From: Elizabethkingia meningoseptica_A
GTDB taxonomy: Bacteria > Bacteroidota > Bacteroidia > Flavobacteriales > Weeksellaceae
Assembly: GCF_045762675.1 (NCBI RefSeq)
Contig: NZ_JBJDLK010000003.1
Span: 248,001-312,000, forward strand
Length of the DNA stretch: 64,000 nucleotides
Direction of reading: 5' to 3'
Shown here: positions 1 through 8,181 of the stretch, in pieces
Numbering within the stretch: the stretch's first letter is position 1
How the letters are laid out: every line of letters begins with the position of its first letter
The notes under the pieces: generated by a model
The model's database searches: none
Told to the model about the DNA's origin: nothing
Seen by the model: the letters and a program-made list of their open reading frames with translations, nothing else
Made by a program: the position numbers and the translations under genes

Positions 1-362
1 AGTTTATTAAATTCCATAAGGAAAACAATAATTTCGTGAGCTTAGCGGTATCCGACAGAGACAGCAGCAGAAAACTTCTTTTTGATGATGAAATGATTCT
101 GAAAGGCTGGATGAATACAACGACAGGAGAGCAAAAACTTGCAGAATTCAATAAAGGTTTCCGTCCTTTAGCTTTTAGCGGTATCCATTGTATTAGTTCA
201 AAAATATTTGAGATGATAAAAAGAACCGGGAAATTCTCTATTATGGAGGAATATCTGGACTTCATGATGTCTGAAAGAATTAACGGCTATCTACACAACG
301 CTTACCTTGTAGATGTAGGAAAACCAGAGAGCATTCTGCTTGCGGAAGAGTATTTTAAGTAA
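1..362 (+). CDS. Nucleotidyltransferase family protein, C-terminal part
   Basis: An open frame enters from the left edge (complete codons from base 3) and ends in TAA at 360-362. The visible part resembles the C-terminal third of sugar-1-phosphate nucleotidyltransferases of the MurU/GDP-heptose type: a phrase FSGIHCIS, in which the product-site strand returns, and a final YLVDVGKPESILLAEEY, close to the family's usual (D/Y)IGTPE...A ending. Such enzymes make NDP-sugars for cell-envelope synthesis. The N-terminal nucleotide-binding motif lies outside the window, so the sugar and nucleotide cannot be named. The family call is fairly safe; the exact substrate is unknown. Confidence 0.7.
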   Translation, partial: FIKFHKENNNFVSLAVSDRDSSRKLLFDDEMILKGWMNTTTGEQKLAEFNKGFRPLAFSGIHCISSKIFEMIKRTGKFSIMEEYLDFMMSERINGYLHNAYLVDVGKPESILLAEEYFK

Positions 363-460
363 AATTATGAAGCCTGATGATTAAAAAACGTTCTTATCCT
401 CTCCTTTAGAGGACTAGATATTTAATCAGCCATGTTTGCATATAACCAAAAAAGAAAAAA

Positions 461-1192
461 ATGAAAAAGAAAGATACACCTAAGAACGAAATTATCTTAG
501 ATGAAAGAGTAAAGGAAAGTTTCCGTCAGAAAACCTGGGATGAAAAACTAACCAAAGACAGCTGGATGGTTTTCAAAATCATGGCCGAGTTTGTTTCCGG
601 CTTTGAAAAGATGACAGAAATAGGTCCTTGTGTTTCTATATTTGGTTCTGCCAGATTAAAAGAAGATCACAAGTACTACCAAATGGCAAGTGAAATTGCA
701 GAAAAAATTACAGACCTTGGTTTTGGTGTTATTACCGGTGGCGGCCCCGGCGTTATGGAGGCTGGAAACAAAGGTGCACACGGACATGGAAAATCTATCG
801 GATTAAATATTGACCTTCCTTTTGAACAACACTTCAATCCATACATCGATGATGGTTACAGAATGGATTATGACTATTTCTTTGTAAGAAAAGTAATGTT
901 TGTTAAATACTCTCAGGGATTCATCGTAATGCCTGGCGGCTTTGGAACGCTGGATGAGCTAATGGAAGCTTTAACCCTGATTCAGACCAACAAGATTGGC
1001 CGCTTCCCTATTGTTTTAGTAGGAAGCGAGTTCTGGGGCGGATTAATCGACTGGTTTAAAAGTTCCCTTTTAAAAAATGGATTGATCTCGGAAGAAGATT
1101 TAAACCTTTACAGAATAGTCGATAATGCCGATGATGCCGTTGCTCACATCAAGGCATTTTACGAAAAGTATGCTATTAGTGTTAATTTTTAG
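461..1192 (+). CDS. LOG family / TIGR00730 Rossmann-fold protein
   Basis: A 243-residue cytoplasmic protein with the two diagnostic motifs of the LOG (Lonely Guy) family: GGGPGVME at residues 93-100 and PGGFGTLDE at 158-166. Family members hydrolyse nucleoside 5'-monophosphates, releasing ribose 5-phosphate and a free base; plant and some bacterial members activate cytokinins. The start has an A-rich leader and no competing upstream ATG. The roughly 45 residues ahead of the Rossmann core are longer than in minimal LOG proteins, as is common in Bacteroidota. It follows the nucleotidyltransferase by about 100 bases with no clear terminator. The true substrate is unknown. Confidence 0.85.
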   Translation: MKKKDTPKNEIILDERVKESFRQKTWDEKLTKDSWMVFKIMAEFVSGFEKMTEIGPCVSIFGSARLKEDHKYYQMASEIAEKITDLGFGVITGGGPGVMEAGNKGAHGHGKSIGLNIDLPFEQHFNPYIDDGYRMDYDYFFVRKVMFVKYSQGFIVMPGGFGTLDELMEALTLIQTNKIGRFPIVLVGSEFWGGLIDWFKSSLLKNGLISEEDLNLYRIVDNADDAVAHIKAFYEKYAISVNF

Positions 1193-1197
1193 TTAAT

Positions 1198-1229
1198 TTG
1201 TGGCATGTATTTTGACTCTTATATATTTG
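1198..1229 (+). promoter_or_regulatory. Bacteroidota-type promoter of the DUF6702 gene
   Basis: A TTTG at 1198-1201 and TATATTTG at 1222-1229 are 20 bases apart, matching the Bacteroidota -33 TTTG and -7 TAnnTTTG elements. The expected transcript start near 1236 argues for translation starting at the ATG at 1254 and not at the upstream GTG at 1200. Confidence 0.55.
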
Positions 1230-1253
1230 GAAATGAAATTTAATTCTCTTAAA

Positions 1254-1721
1254 ATGAAAAAGTTATTCGGCATCTTAGGAATATTATCATTGCTAATATG
1301 CGCATTTAGTTTTATGGAATTCCATTCTTCTATGACCAAAGTAGATTATAATGAAGCTAATGGGGTTCTGAAATTTACAACTAAAATGAACGCTTCGGAT
1401 TTGGAACAGGCTCTTAAAATAGACTCCAAAAACGGAAGTTTTGATAATGCTGCTAAAAATTATGTGAACAATAATTTTAGTGCAAATGTGAATGGCTCCC
1501 CTGTCAGACTTACTTATACCGGCAGCCAGGTAAATGGCGAAGCCGTATGGGTATACTTTGAAGCATCAGGAGTTGGGAGTATCAGTACAATTAAAATTAA
1601 AAACACCATACTTCTGAATGAATTCTCTAATCAAATGAACCTGGTAACTGTATCCTATAAAGGAAAACAAAAAATCATGACATTCCAGAGAGGCAAAGAA
1701 GTAAATGAAGCTGCTTTTTAA
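1254..1721 (+). CDS. DUF6702 family protein
   Basis: A 155-residue protein with a hydrophobic N-terminal segment (MKKLFGILGILSLLICAFSF), probably a signal peptide or anchor, followed by an all-beta region. The opening of the mature part, FHSSMTKVDYNEANGVLKFT then MNASDLEQALK, matches the DUF6702 pattern of Bacteroidota exported proteins. No function is established. The start at 1254 was chosen because it begins a clean signal sequence and lies downstream of a good promoter; a GTG at 1200 would add 18 non-signal-like residues. It is probably a single-gene unit ending at the terminator at 1744. Confidence 0.7.
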   Translation: MKKLFGILGILSLLICAFSFMEFHSSMTKVDYNEANGVLKFTTKMNASDLEQALKIDSKNGSFDNAAKNYVNNNFSANVNGSPVRLTYTGSQVNGEAVWVYFEASGVGSISTIKIKNTILLNEFSNQMNLVTVSYKGKQKIMTFQRGKEVNEAAF

Positions 1722-1743
1722 GCATTAAAGAACTTTACTACAT

Positions 1744-1769
1744 AATGACCGGAATTCCGGTCATTTTTT
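1744..1769 (+). terminator. Intrinsic terminator after the DUF6702 gene
   Basis: A perfect 22-base palindrome (AATGACCGGAATTCCGGTCATT, 1744-1765; each arm 11 bases) runs into a T-tract, 24 bases after the stop codon. Confidence 0.75.
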
Positions 1770-1864
1770 ATTTAAATACAAATCGGTTATAATTATTCAA
1801 AAGGGAGTGTATCCAGCCTAAAACACGGCTAAAATAAGACATCAACATATCTGCACAGAAACAG

Positions 1865-1892
1865 AAAAGCCGGAAGTATACTTCCGGCTTTT
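1865..1892. terminator. Bidirectional terminator
   Basis: Arms AAAAGCCGGAAG and CTTCCGGCTTTT flank TATA, with A-runs and T-runs on the two sides. It lies 27 bases beyond the stop of the minus-strand DUF5689 gene, so it mainly ends that operon. Confidence 0.8.
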
Positions 1893-1918
1893 TATTCTAT
1901 TATATAATCAGGAAATGA

Positions 1919-3325
1919 TTATTCAATTTTAATATTATCAATCAGGATGTCATAAGTTGCTGCACTCCCCACTTTTATTGCAAATATACTTTTTCCTGCT
2001 GATCTGTTAATATCTGTAATTCCGTCCAGAGATAATTCAACAAGTCTCCATTCTCCTCCGGTATCAATAGATCCGGTGTAAGAATTGGTTTGTGCATAAT
2101 CCAGCATGGCACCGTTTTTAAATGTACCTAAATTATATGCATAATAGGTTGAACCACCCTCTTTATATACATTAACAGATAATGATTTACCTGTTGCTAC
2201 TCCCTTAATATAGAATGTAATTCTCTTAGGGTTAGCTGGTAATGTTGCGTTATTTAACGCTGTAAATACAAAATCATTTTTTGTAGGCTTATCATTGATC
2301 CAGAGTGCATTTCCTCCTTTATATCCTGTTCCTACTCCTTGTTTTGAGTAAAGTAATCCGAACGTATTTAAAGAAGCAAGGAAATCATTCCAGTTTTCAA
2401 AATCCGCACCTTTGAAAAGAACAGTTGCTGATGCTGATGGTGCATCCGGAACTCCCGGCTCAAATCTGTCTTTTGTAAAATCAATATCTGAAAGAGATCT
2501 TATATATGCCTGCTCCGTAATAGCATTATTATACGGATTAGTATATCTGCTAAGAATAAGAGTTATACTACCGCTTTTAGCATAATTTGGAGAAATTGGT
2601 GTGGTAGCAAAAGAAGCATAATTGCTGAATCTAAGATCAAGTCTGTTTGCTCTTTTATCTGTAATATAACGGTCAGCTGTTCTGTCCGGGTCAGCAAATG
2701 TTTTACCAAGCTCTGCATCTTCAAACTGAACCTGATTGATCTTCACCAATTGATTAGCATGCGCACCGTCTCTTAATGCCTCACTGATTGTATTGAATTC
2801 CAGAGGAATTATTTTTGCTACAACAGCCATGTTATCCGGTCCGCAAACTCTGGTTACATAATCTGCAATTTTATTCGGATTTATTCTTCCTACGGGATAA
2901 TTAGGATCGAACGGACCAATTTTAATATTATTATTAACCCCCTGAACAACCAATCCTTTAAGGTTAATACGAAGTTTAGAACCTAAAGGAAAATTGGTGT
3001 ACTGATTAGGACCATCAATATCAATCTCAACGCCCTGAGTAGGATTTTGTGGCTTGTCCTGAGCATAAACGGCCTTATAAATATTTCCGGTTTCATCAGT
3101 TGAAGACACGTAAGCTTCAACAATATAATCCTCCTTAATAATATCAGATTCTGTAGGATTTGCTTTTGCTAAAGCATTAAGCTCTGATAATGAATGATTG
3201 GTTGCCGGAAATTTATCTACACATACTACAGGTGGCACTGAATAGTCATCACTTTTTACGCATGAGTTTAATACTGTTACAACAGATACTGCGCAAATTG
3301 CTTTAAAATATAATTTATTAATCAT
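1919..3325 (-). CDS. DUF5689 domain lipoprotein
   Basis: A 468-residue lipoprotein with a type II signal peptide ending in the lipobox LNSC (Cys22). Residues about 40-280 match the DUF5689 region of Bacteroidota surface proteins (ESDIIKEDYIVEAYVSSTDETG and GVEIDIDGPNQYTNFPLGSK style strands), an OB-like beta fold. The last ~150 residues form a separate beta-sandwich module resembling choice-of-anchor or carbohydrate-binding domains (GGEWRLVELSLDGI). It starts 17 bases after the TonB receptor stop, so the two are co-transcribed. As with SusD-type partners, it is probably the surface lipoprotein that works with that receptor. The bound ligand is not known; the neighbouring phosphodiesterase-type enzyme suggests nucleic acids or phosphoesters. 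Confidence 0.8.
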   Translation of the reverse strand: MINKLYFKAICAVSVVTVLNSCVKSDDYSVPPVVCVDKFPATNHSLSELNALAKANPTESDIIKEDYIVEAYVSSTDETGNIYKAVYAQDKPQNPTQGVEIDIDGPNQYTNFPLGSKLRINLKGLVVQGVNNNIKIGPFDPNYPVGRINPNKIADYVTRVCGPDNMAVVAKIIPLEFNTISEALRDGAHANQLVKINQVQFEDAELGKTFADPDRTADRYITDKRANRLDLRFSNYASFATTPISPNYAKSGSITLILSRYTNPYNNAITEQAYIRSLSDIDFTKDRFEPGVPDAPSASATVLFKGADFENWNDFLASLNTFGLLYSKQGVGTGYKGGNALWINDKPTKNDFVFTALNNATLPANPKRITFYIKGVATGKSLSVNVYKEGGSTYYAYNLGTFKNGAMLDYAQTNSYTGSIDTGGEWRLVELSLDGITDINRSAGKSIFAIKVGSAATYDILIDNIKIE

Positions 3326-3342
3326 TTTTTGAATTTTAAAAA

Positions 3343-6192
3343 TTAGAAACGTAACTGAACATTGATAAAATAGGATCTCCCCTGAGAATAGAAATACTTC
3401 GGTGCAAAATTCGAAATATCCTTGTCAAAATCTGCTACATAATTTTTGTAGTTAATATATCTCGTCTGTTCAAAACCTCCTGTAATGTATTTCTGATTAT
3501 TCAGAATATTATTCACAGTTCCGGAGATTACAAAATAGTATTTACCAATAACCCAGGATTTACCTGCACTTGCATTCAGGAAGAAAGATTCCGGTAATTT
3601 TACTTGTTTCAATACTCTTTTCAACTCTGCCTCAGTAGCACCATCATATGGTACTCCCGGCGTATTGGGGTTATAGGCAAAGAAATCTGTTCTGGTTGCC
3701 GGAGACGGATCCAGATAAGCATCACGGAAGTAATTCCAGTTTCCACTTACCCACCAGTATTTAGGACTGCTGTATCTTAATCCTAAAGAGAATGCCTGTT
3801 GTGGTGTTCCGCCTTGTTTATAATTTTTAAGATGGGATATTCCAAGATCTTTATATTCAGATCTTGTTAATTGTCCCTGTTGGTTGTAGTCGTAGAAAAC
3901 GCCCATTGCGTCGGAAGCAAAATAAAGTCTTGGATTATTAGTATAGGTATACTGACCAATACTTGCCAGGCCGCTTGCTGTTAAAGTAGGTGTTATTTTT
4001 ACCTGAACACCAACTTCTACCCCCATGTTTCTTTTATTTACATTGGAAAGAACCTGGCTCACCATTGCTCTTGTATCACCCTGGATTTGTTGTCCCTGAT
4101 CATCAAGCGTACTGAATGAAATACCATCAGCAAAATACCTTTGAATTTCAGTATCATTCTGCGTATTTGTAATATATCCGGTAAGTCTCAGTTTGAAGCT
4201 AGGCGCAGAAACAATATAACTCAGGTCATTTGCATCTATAACCGTACTTCTGATATTAGGTGATACGATATTACTTGTTCTTGGGTTAACAAAAATATCG
4301 TTCAGGAATGGTGCCTGAGAATAATAAGCTCCGTTATACACGAAGAACATTCTTCCGTTCAGTTTGTAAGTGATCTGTCCTTTTAATCCAAGGTTCCAGA
4401 AATTCTGCGCGGCACTCTTCCCATAAGAATCTTCATACAGATAATGCTTAAATAAACCTTCTCTGCTGTTTGTAGAGTACCCCACTAATGCAGAAACAAA
4501 AGCATCAAATTTTCCTGTAGAGAACTTTAATCCGGGATTAAAGTTAATATCCTGTCTTCTGTAGATATAATCATATCCGATTTTATCTCCTTCACGCTTC
4601 ATTACATTTTGATCCAATGTATTGAAACTGCCTCCTTTGGCATCTTTTGCAAAAGGATCCATATTAAGTGCAAAATCAGCACCTAAAAGATCTTTCACCT
4701 CTCGGTATTGTTCAGAATAATAGTTTTGATAAGAAAGATTCAGAATCAGTTTTACCTTATCACTCAGGTTATTAATATAATGTGTAGAAAAATTCCATAT
4801 CTTATTGTTCTTCACATCATTTTCCAGGAAGTACAATGCACGCTTTCCACCGTATTTCTCTTCATAATTTCCTAGGTTCTGCTGATACAGATTATCCCAG
4901 TTAATCTGGGTATGTGCCTGGTCATTATTCGTCCACCAGTCTCTGGTGATATCGATATTCTCCAGCTGGCCCTGAGTTGGCTTATCCAGATTCATCCAGT
5001 AACTCGGTAAGTTTCTGTAGTAAATCGGTGATGGATTGTTTGCCTTATACCAGTCTAACCTGGAGCTTTTTTCTTTTCCAAACTGATAGGAAACCGTTGT
5101 CCATAGCTCGGATTTTTTGTTAATTTTCCAGTAATCCGTTAGTTGGATCATTGGTAAAAATCCTGTTTTTACTCTTTCACTACGTTTTCTGCCATCCTGC
5201 CATCCCCAGTAAGCATTATAATGAATACCTCTGTAATCATAAACTTCCTGAGTATTCGGGCTCGATGTACTTCTTCTGTAATCAGAGCCTATTGCATTAA
5301 GCGTTACAGTATGTTTATCATTAATTTTCTTCTCAACTCCGATATAACCACTGATTGCATCATAGAATGTTCCTTCCTGAATACCTTCCTGTGCCCATCT
5401 TCTGGCAATCATACCCGTAAATGCCCAGCCTTTTTTATTCATACCCGAAGAAAAACGATATGACAGTCTGTTATTATAGTTACGGTTAGTTAATGAATAA
5501 GTCAGCTGACTCCCTTTTCTGTAGTCACTGGCTTTGGTATTTTTATAAAATACCGATGCTACTCCTCCAAATCCATATTCCGAAGGACTATGGTTAAGTG
5601 CAATTTCAGGGTAACGGGTAATTTCATTAAGCCCTCCCCATGTACTGAAATCTACCATGCCGGTATCCGGACGCGCCGTAGCAACACCGTTCAGCATATT
5701 TTCCCCAAAGCGGGAATCAAGACCCCTTGGGCGGAACCAGTAAAACCCAAGATCAAAAGCCGCAGTACTGCTAAATACATCCCGGGATGATTGTAACAGA
5801 CCTACTGTAGACTGATTGTTCAGCTCATCCGACTGATCACTATCATCTAAAATTGTAAATCCCTGATCAATACTATTAAAATTTGTTGTAAGCTTGATAA
5901 CACCTAAGTCTTTTCGCTTTTTACCTTCTTCAACATCAAAATCTAAAATCTGAGGTTCATAAGGAGGTTTCGATACGGAAATCTGGTAATGCCCCGGTTT
6001 AAGACCTACAAACTGGAAATATCCGATTTTGTCCGCCGTTACATTATACGATGATCCCTTCATGTCTACTTCTGCGCTTTCTATAGGTTTTCCGTCGCCA
6101 TCTTTAATATATGCAAAGACCGTAGTCTGCGCATAATAGAAAGAAGCCGGCAGCAGTGTAAACAATGACAGCAATGATAGCTTTTTAATCAT
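3343..6192 (-). CDS. TonB-dependent receptor with carboxypeptidase-like N-terminal domain
   Basis: A 949-residue outer-membrane protein. It has a signal peptide (to about residue 21, ending SFYYAQ), a carboxypeptidase-regulatory-like beta-sandwich at about 24-95, a plug region around 115-215 (RPRGLDSRFGENMLNGV) and a 22-strand type barrel ending in the aromatic terminus NVQLRF. It lacks the SusC signature and its partner is a DUF5689 lipoprotein instead of SusD. It imports a large ligand using TonB energy. A TACATTTG box on the minus strand 36-43 bases upstream fits its promoter. The ligand is inferred only from context. Confidence 0.85.
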   Translation of the reverse strand: MIKKLSLLSLFTLLPASFYYAQTTVFAYIKDGDGKPIESAEVDMKGSSYNVTADKIGYFQFVGLKPGHYQISVSKPPYEPQILDFDVEEGKKRKDLGVIKLTTNFNSIDQGFTILDDSDQSDELNNQSTVGLLQSSRDVFSSTAAFDLGFYWFRPRGLDSRFGENMLNGVATARPDTGMVDFSTWGGLNEITRYPEIALNHSPSEYGFGGVASVFYKNTKASDYRKGSQLTYSLTNRNYNNRLSYRFSSGMNKKGWAFTGMIARRWAQEGIQEGTFYDAISGYIGVEKKINDKHTVTLNAIGSDYRRSTSSPNTQEVYDYRGIHYNAYWGWQDGRKRSERVKTGFLPMIQLTDYWKINKKSELWTTVSYQFGKEKSSRLDWYKANNPSPIYYRNLPSYWMNLDKPTQGQLENIDITRDWWTNNDQAHTQINWDNLYQQNLGNYEEKYGGKRALYFLENDVKNNKIWNFSTHYINNLSDKVKLILNLSYQNYYSEQYREVKDLLGADFALNMDPFAKDAKGGSFNTLDQNVMKREGDKIGYDYIYRRQDINFNPGLKFSTGKFDAFVSALVGYSTNSREGLFKHYLYEDSYGKSAAQNFWNLGLKGQITYKLNGRMFFVYNGAYYSQAPFLNDIFVNPRTSNIVSPNIRSTVIDANDLSYIVSAPSFKLRLTGYITNTQNDTEIQRYFADGISFSTLDDQGQQIQGDTRAMVSQVLSNVNKRNMGVEVGVQVKITPTLTASGLASIGQYTYTNNPRLYFASDAMGVFYDYNQQGQLTRSEYKDLGISHLKNYKQGGTPQQAFSLGLRYSSPKYWWVSGNWNYFRDAYLDPSPATRTDFFAYNPNTPGVPYDGATEAELKRVLKQVKLPESFFLNASAGKSWVIGKYYFVISGTVNNILNNQKYITGGFEQTRYINYKNYVADFDKDISNFAPKYFYSQGRSYFINVQLRF

Positions 6193-6227
6193 ATCTTAAA
6201 TTATTGTTTAGTAATTGTCATTTTCCA

Positions 6228-6235
6228 CAAATGTA
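6228..6235 (-). promoter_or_regulatory. -7 box of the TonB receptor/DUF5689 operon
   Basis: Read on the minus strand this is TACATTTG, a match to TAnnTTTG, 36 bases ahead of the receptor start. The -33 element is not clear. Confidence 0.45.
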
Positions 6236-6307
6236 GTATTATTTTATTTAGCGTAGACTATAAAGCCACCCTATTGATATCATATAAGAATAACGGTTTA
6301 TTTAAAT

Positions 6308-6315
6308 TATATTTG
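6308..6315 (+). promoter_or_regulatory. -7 box of the endonuclease/phosphatase gene
   Basis: TATATTTG matches TAnnTTTG and predicts transcription from about 6322. This places the ATG at 6337 as the true start and rules out the in-frame ATG at 6274. It diverges from the receptor promoter about 75 bases away. Confidence 0.5.
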
Positions 6316-6336
6316 TGTTTTCTTAATCATTCTGAC

Positions 6337-7530
6337 ATGAAAAAATATTTATTCTTTACCCTTACATTCGCCAGTGTATTGTTTTTTGCCCAAAATAATA
6401 TAAGAAGAGTGGCTGCTGTAGGATTTTATAATGTTGAAAACCTTTGGGATACACAAAAATCTGCTGATTACATCGACGGAACTAAAGATGTAAGCAATCC
6501 TGCATTTCACAGAAGTATTCCTGTAGATTCTATACAGTATCTGGAGCACGAACCTTATAAAGGGCAATGGAGTGATGAACTTTTAAAAGGTAAAAAAGCA
6601 GTCCGCTATCAATACGGAAGTGATGAATTTACACCTCAGAGTGCTAAAAACTACAACGAAAAGACCTATCAGAAGAAACTAAGCAATATTGCACAGGTTA
6701 TTTCCGAAATCGGAAGCAAATACACCAAAACAGCACCCGCTGTCGTAGGGCTTGTGGAAGTAGAAAACAGACAGGTGGTAGAAGCTTTGGTTCAGCAACC
6801 TCAACTTGCAAAATACAATTACGGAGTTGTACATTTCAATTCCTATGATAGCAGAGGTATCGATAATGCCCTGATCTACCAAAAAGGAAGATTCAAACTT
6901 GAAAAGGCCTGGAAAAAAGAACTGAAGATTTTTGACAATGGAAAACGTGAATATACCCGTGATCTTTTAGTGGCTATCGGGGAATTAGACGGAGAAAAAT
7001 TTGCTTTCTTTGTGAATCACTGGCCTTCCAGAAGAGGCGGAGAAGCAATATCTCTTCCTAAAAGAAATGCTGCTGCCGCACTTCTTAATCAGCAAATGGA
7101 CAGCATAAGAAAAAATTATCCTGAATATAAACTAATGGCAATGGGAGACTTCAATGACGATCCGGTTAGTCCAAGTTTTAAAAATTATGTAAAAGCTACA
7201 GGAGATATTAATAAGGTAGATGAAGAGACCCCTTATTTTAATCCTATGTACAAAATGTTTAAAAATGGTGTAGCTTCTTTGGCTTATCAGGATGCTCCCA
7301 ACCTTTTCGATCAGATTATTTATTCAAAAAATCTAATTGGAGATAAAGAGAGAAGTGCACAAAATACATATACCATTTATACAACAGAAGTATATGCTCC
7401 AGCATATCTTATTACAAAAGAAGGAAGCTATAAAGGTTACCCGTTCAGATCATGGAGCGGAGACAGATTTACAGATGGTTACAGCGACCACTTCCCCGTT
7501 TTTAGTATATTGCAAAAATCTGCACAATAA
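6337..7530 (+). CDS. Secreted endonuclease/exonuclease/phosphatase family protein
   Basis: A 397-residue protein with a signal peptide (MKKYLFFTLTFASVLFFAQ). The EEP (DNase I-like) core shows VGFYNVENLWD (metal-site Asn and the family's FYNVENLF start), VGLVEVENRQV (catalytic Glu), FFVNHWPSRRGG (His with WPSR), AMGDFNDDP (GDFND) and GYSDHFPVF (terminal SDHxP). This subfamily hydrolyses phosphodiesters in nucleic acids, phospholipids or other substrates. It is divergent from the TonB receptor/DUF5689 operon. Export of a nuclease-like enzyme beside an uptake receptor suggests joint scavenging of phosphate or nucleosides from extracellular DNA or RNA (inference). Confidence 0.85.
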   Translation: MKKYLFFTLTFASVLFFAQNNIRRVAAVGFYNVENLWDTQKSADYIDGTKDVSNPAFHRSIPVDSIQYLEHEPYKGQWSDELLKGKKAVRYQYGSDEFTPQSAKNYNEKTYQKKLSNIAQVISEIGSKYTKTAPAVVGLVEVENRQVVEALVQQPQLAKYNYGVVHFNSYDSRGIDNALIYQKGRFKLEKAWKKELKIFDNGKREYTRDLLVAIGELDGEKFAFFVNHWPSRRGGEAISLPKRNAAAALLNQQMDSIRKNYPEYKLMAMGDFNDDPVSPSFKNYVKATGDINKVDEETPYFNPMYKMFKNGVASLAYQDAPNLFDQIIYSKNLIGDKERSAQNTYTIYTTEVYAPAYLITKEGSYKGYPFRSWSGDRFTDGYSDHFPVFSILQKSAQ

Positions 7531-7536
7531 TATTTT

Positions 7537-7567
7537 AATAACCGCTTATCCAGCGGTTATTTTTTTA
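7537..7567 (+). terminator. Intrinsic terminator
   Basis: Arms AATAACCGCT and AGCGGTTATT around a five-base loop are followed by a run of T, starting 7 bases after the stop of the EEP gene. Confidence 0.8.
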
Positions 7568-7570
7568 TGC

Positions 7571-7578
7571 TAAATTTG
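7571..7578 (+). promoter_or_regulatory. -7 box of the DUF6146 gene
   Basis: TAAATTTG matches TAnnTTTG and predicts a transcript start near 7585, supporting translation from the ATG at 7600 and not from the ATG at 7567. Confidence 0.5.
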
Positions 7579-7599
7579 ATAGACTTAAAATCATTCGTT

Positions 7600-8022
7600 A
7601 TGAAAAATATTTTTTTAGGTATTATACTTTCTTTATTCATCTGTTCGTGTTCTTCTAATAAAACAACAAAACAAGACAAAGATTCACACCAGCCTGCAAA
7701 AGTAGCAAAGGGTGATGATGGTGAATGGGAGCTTACTGTTTTCGATGCAGGCTATGAAAGCTTCCTGGCGACCACTGCCCGCCCCAGATCATTGTATACC
7801 GAATCTTTCCTGAAAAGCAGAAATCAGCTTCTGGTAAATGAATGGAACGCCCTTTATTATTCGGGAAAATACCGCAACGTTGTTGAATCTGATATTGACT
7901 ATGATCCTAATGAAAAATATGGATTAGAATTTGAATACAGACTCTATCAGGTATTTGCGTATACTTCCTGGAAATACAGAATACGTTTTGACGGGCTCAG
8001 CAGTGCTGACCGCTTCAGATAA
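7600..8022 (+). CDS. DUF6146 family lipoprotein
   Basis: A 140-residue lipoprotein with signal peptide MKNIFLGIILSLFICSC; the lipobox Cys is residue 17. The mature part carries the DUF6146 signature order: YESFLATTARP, SLYTESFLKSRNQLLVNEWN, an IDYDPNEKYGLEFEYRLYQVF stretch. The family is restricted to Bacteroidota and has no known function. It is a single gene between two terminators with its own promoter, so context gives no further clue. The start was chosen because it begins the signal peptide and fits the promoter. Confidence 0.75.
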   Translation: MKNIFLGIILSLFICSCSSNKTTKQDKDSHQPAKVAKGDDGEWELTVFDAGYESFLATTARPRSLYTESFLKSRNQLLVNEWNALYYSGKYRNVVESDIDYDPNEKYGLEFEYRLYQVFAYTSWKYRIRFDGLSSADRFR

Positions 8023-8030
8023 AAATAAAA

Positions 8031-8055
8031 AGACCGGCCTTTGGCCGGTCTCTTC
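8031..8055 (+). terminator. Probable terminator after the DUF6146 gene
   Basis: A strong GC-rich hairpin (AGACCGGCC, loop TTT, GGCCGGTCT) lies 9 bases after the stop. The tract after it (CTTCC) is a weak U-run, so termination may be imperfect. Confidence 0.6.
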
Positions 8056-8181
8056 CAATTTCAGATCCAACATAAGTATACAATTTACAGAAAGAGGTTT
8101 GTTTATATGAAGAAAAAACTAACAAGCCCTTTTTCTCTGTTGAAATATTGTAAATGTTATTGACCTCATTCAGGATACTGA

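Noticed and set aside
8087..8163. Imperfect inverted repeat (8087-8103 with 8121-8140) and an 18-codon reading frame (8107-8163, MKKKLTSPFSLLKYCKCY) between the DUF6146 and GH30 genes.
   Set aside because: The arms pair poorly, the peptide lacks family similarity and no promoter precedes it; probably chance sequence downstream of two convergent genes.
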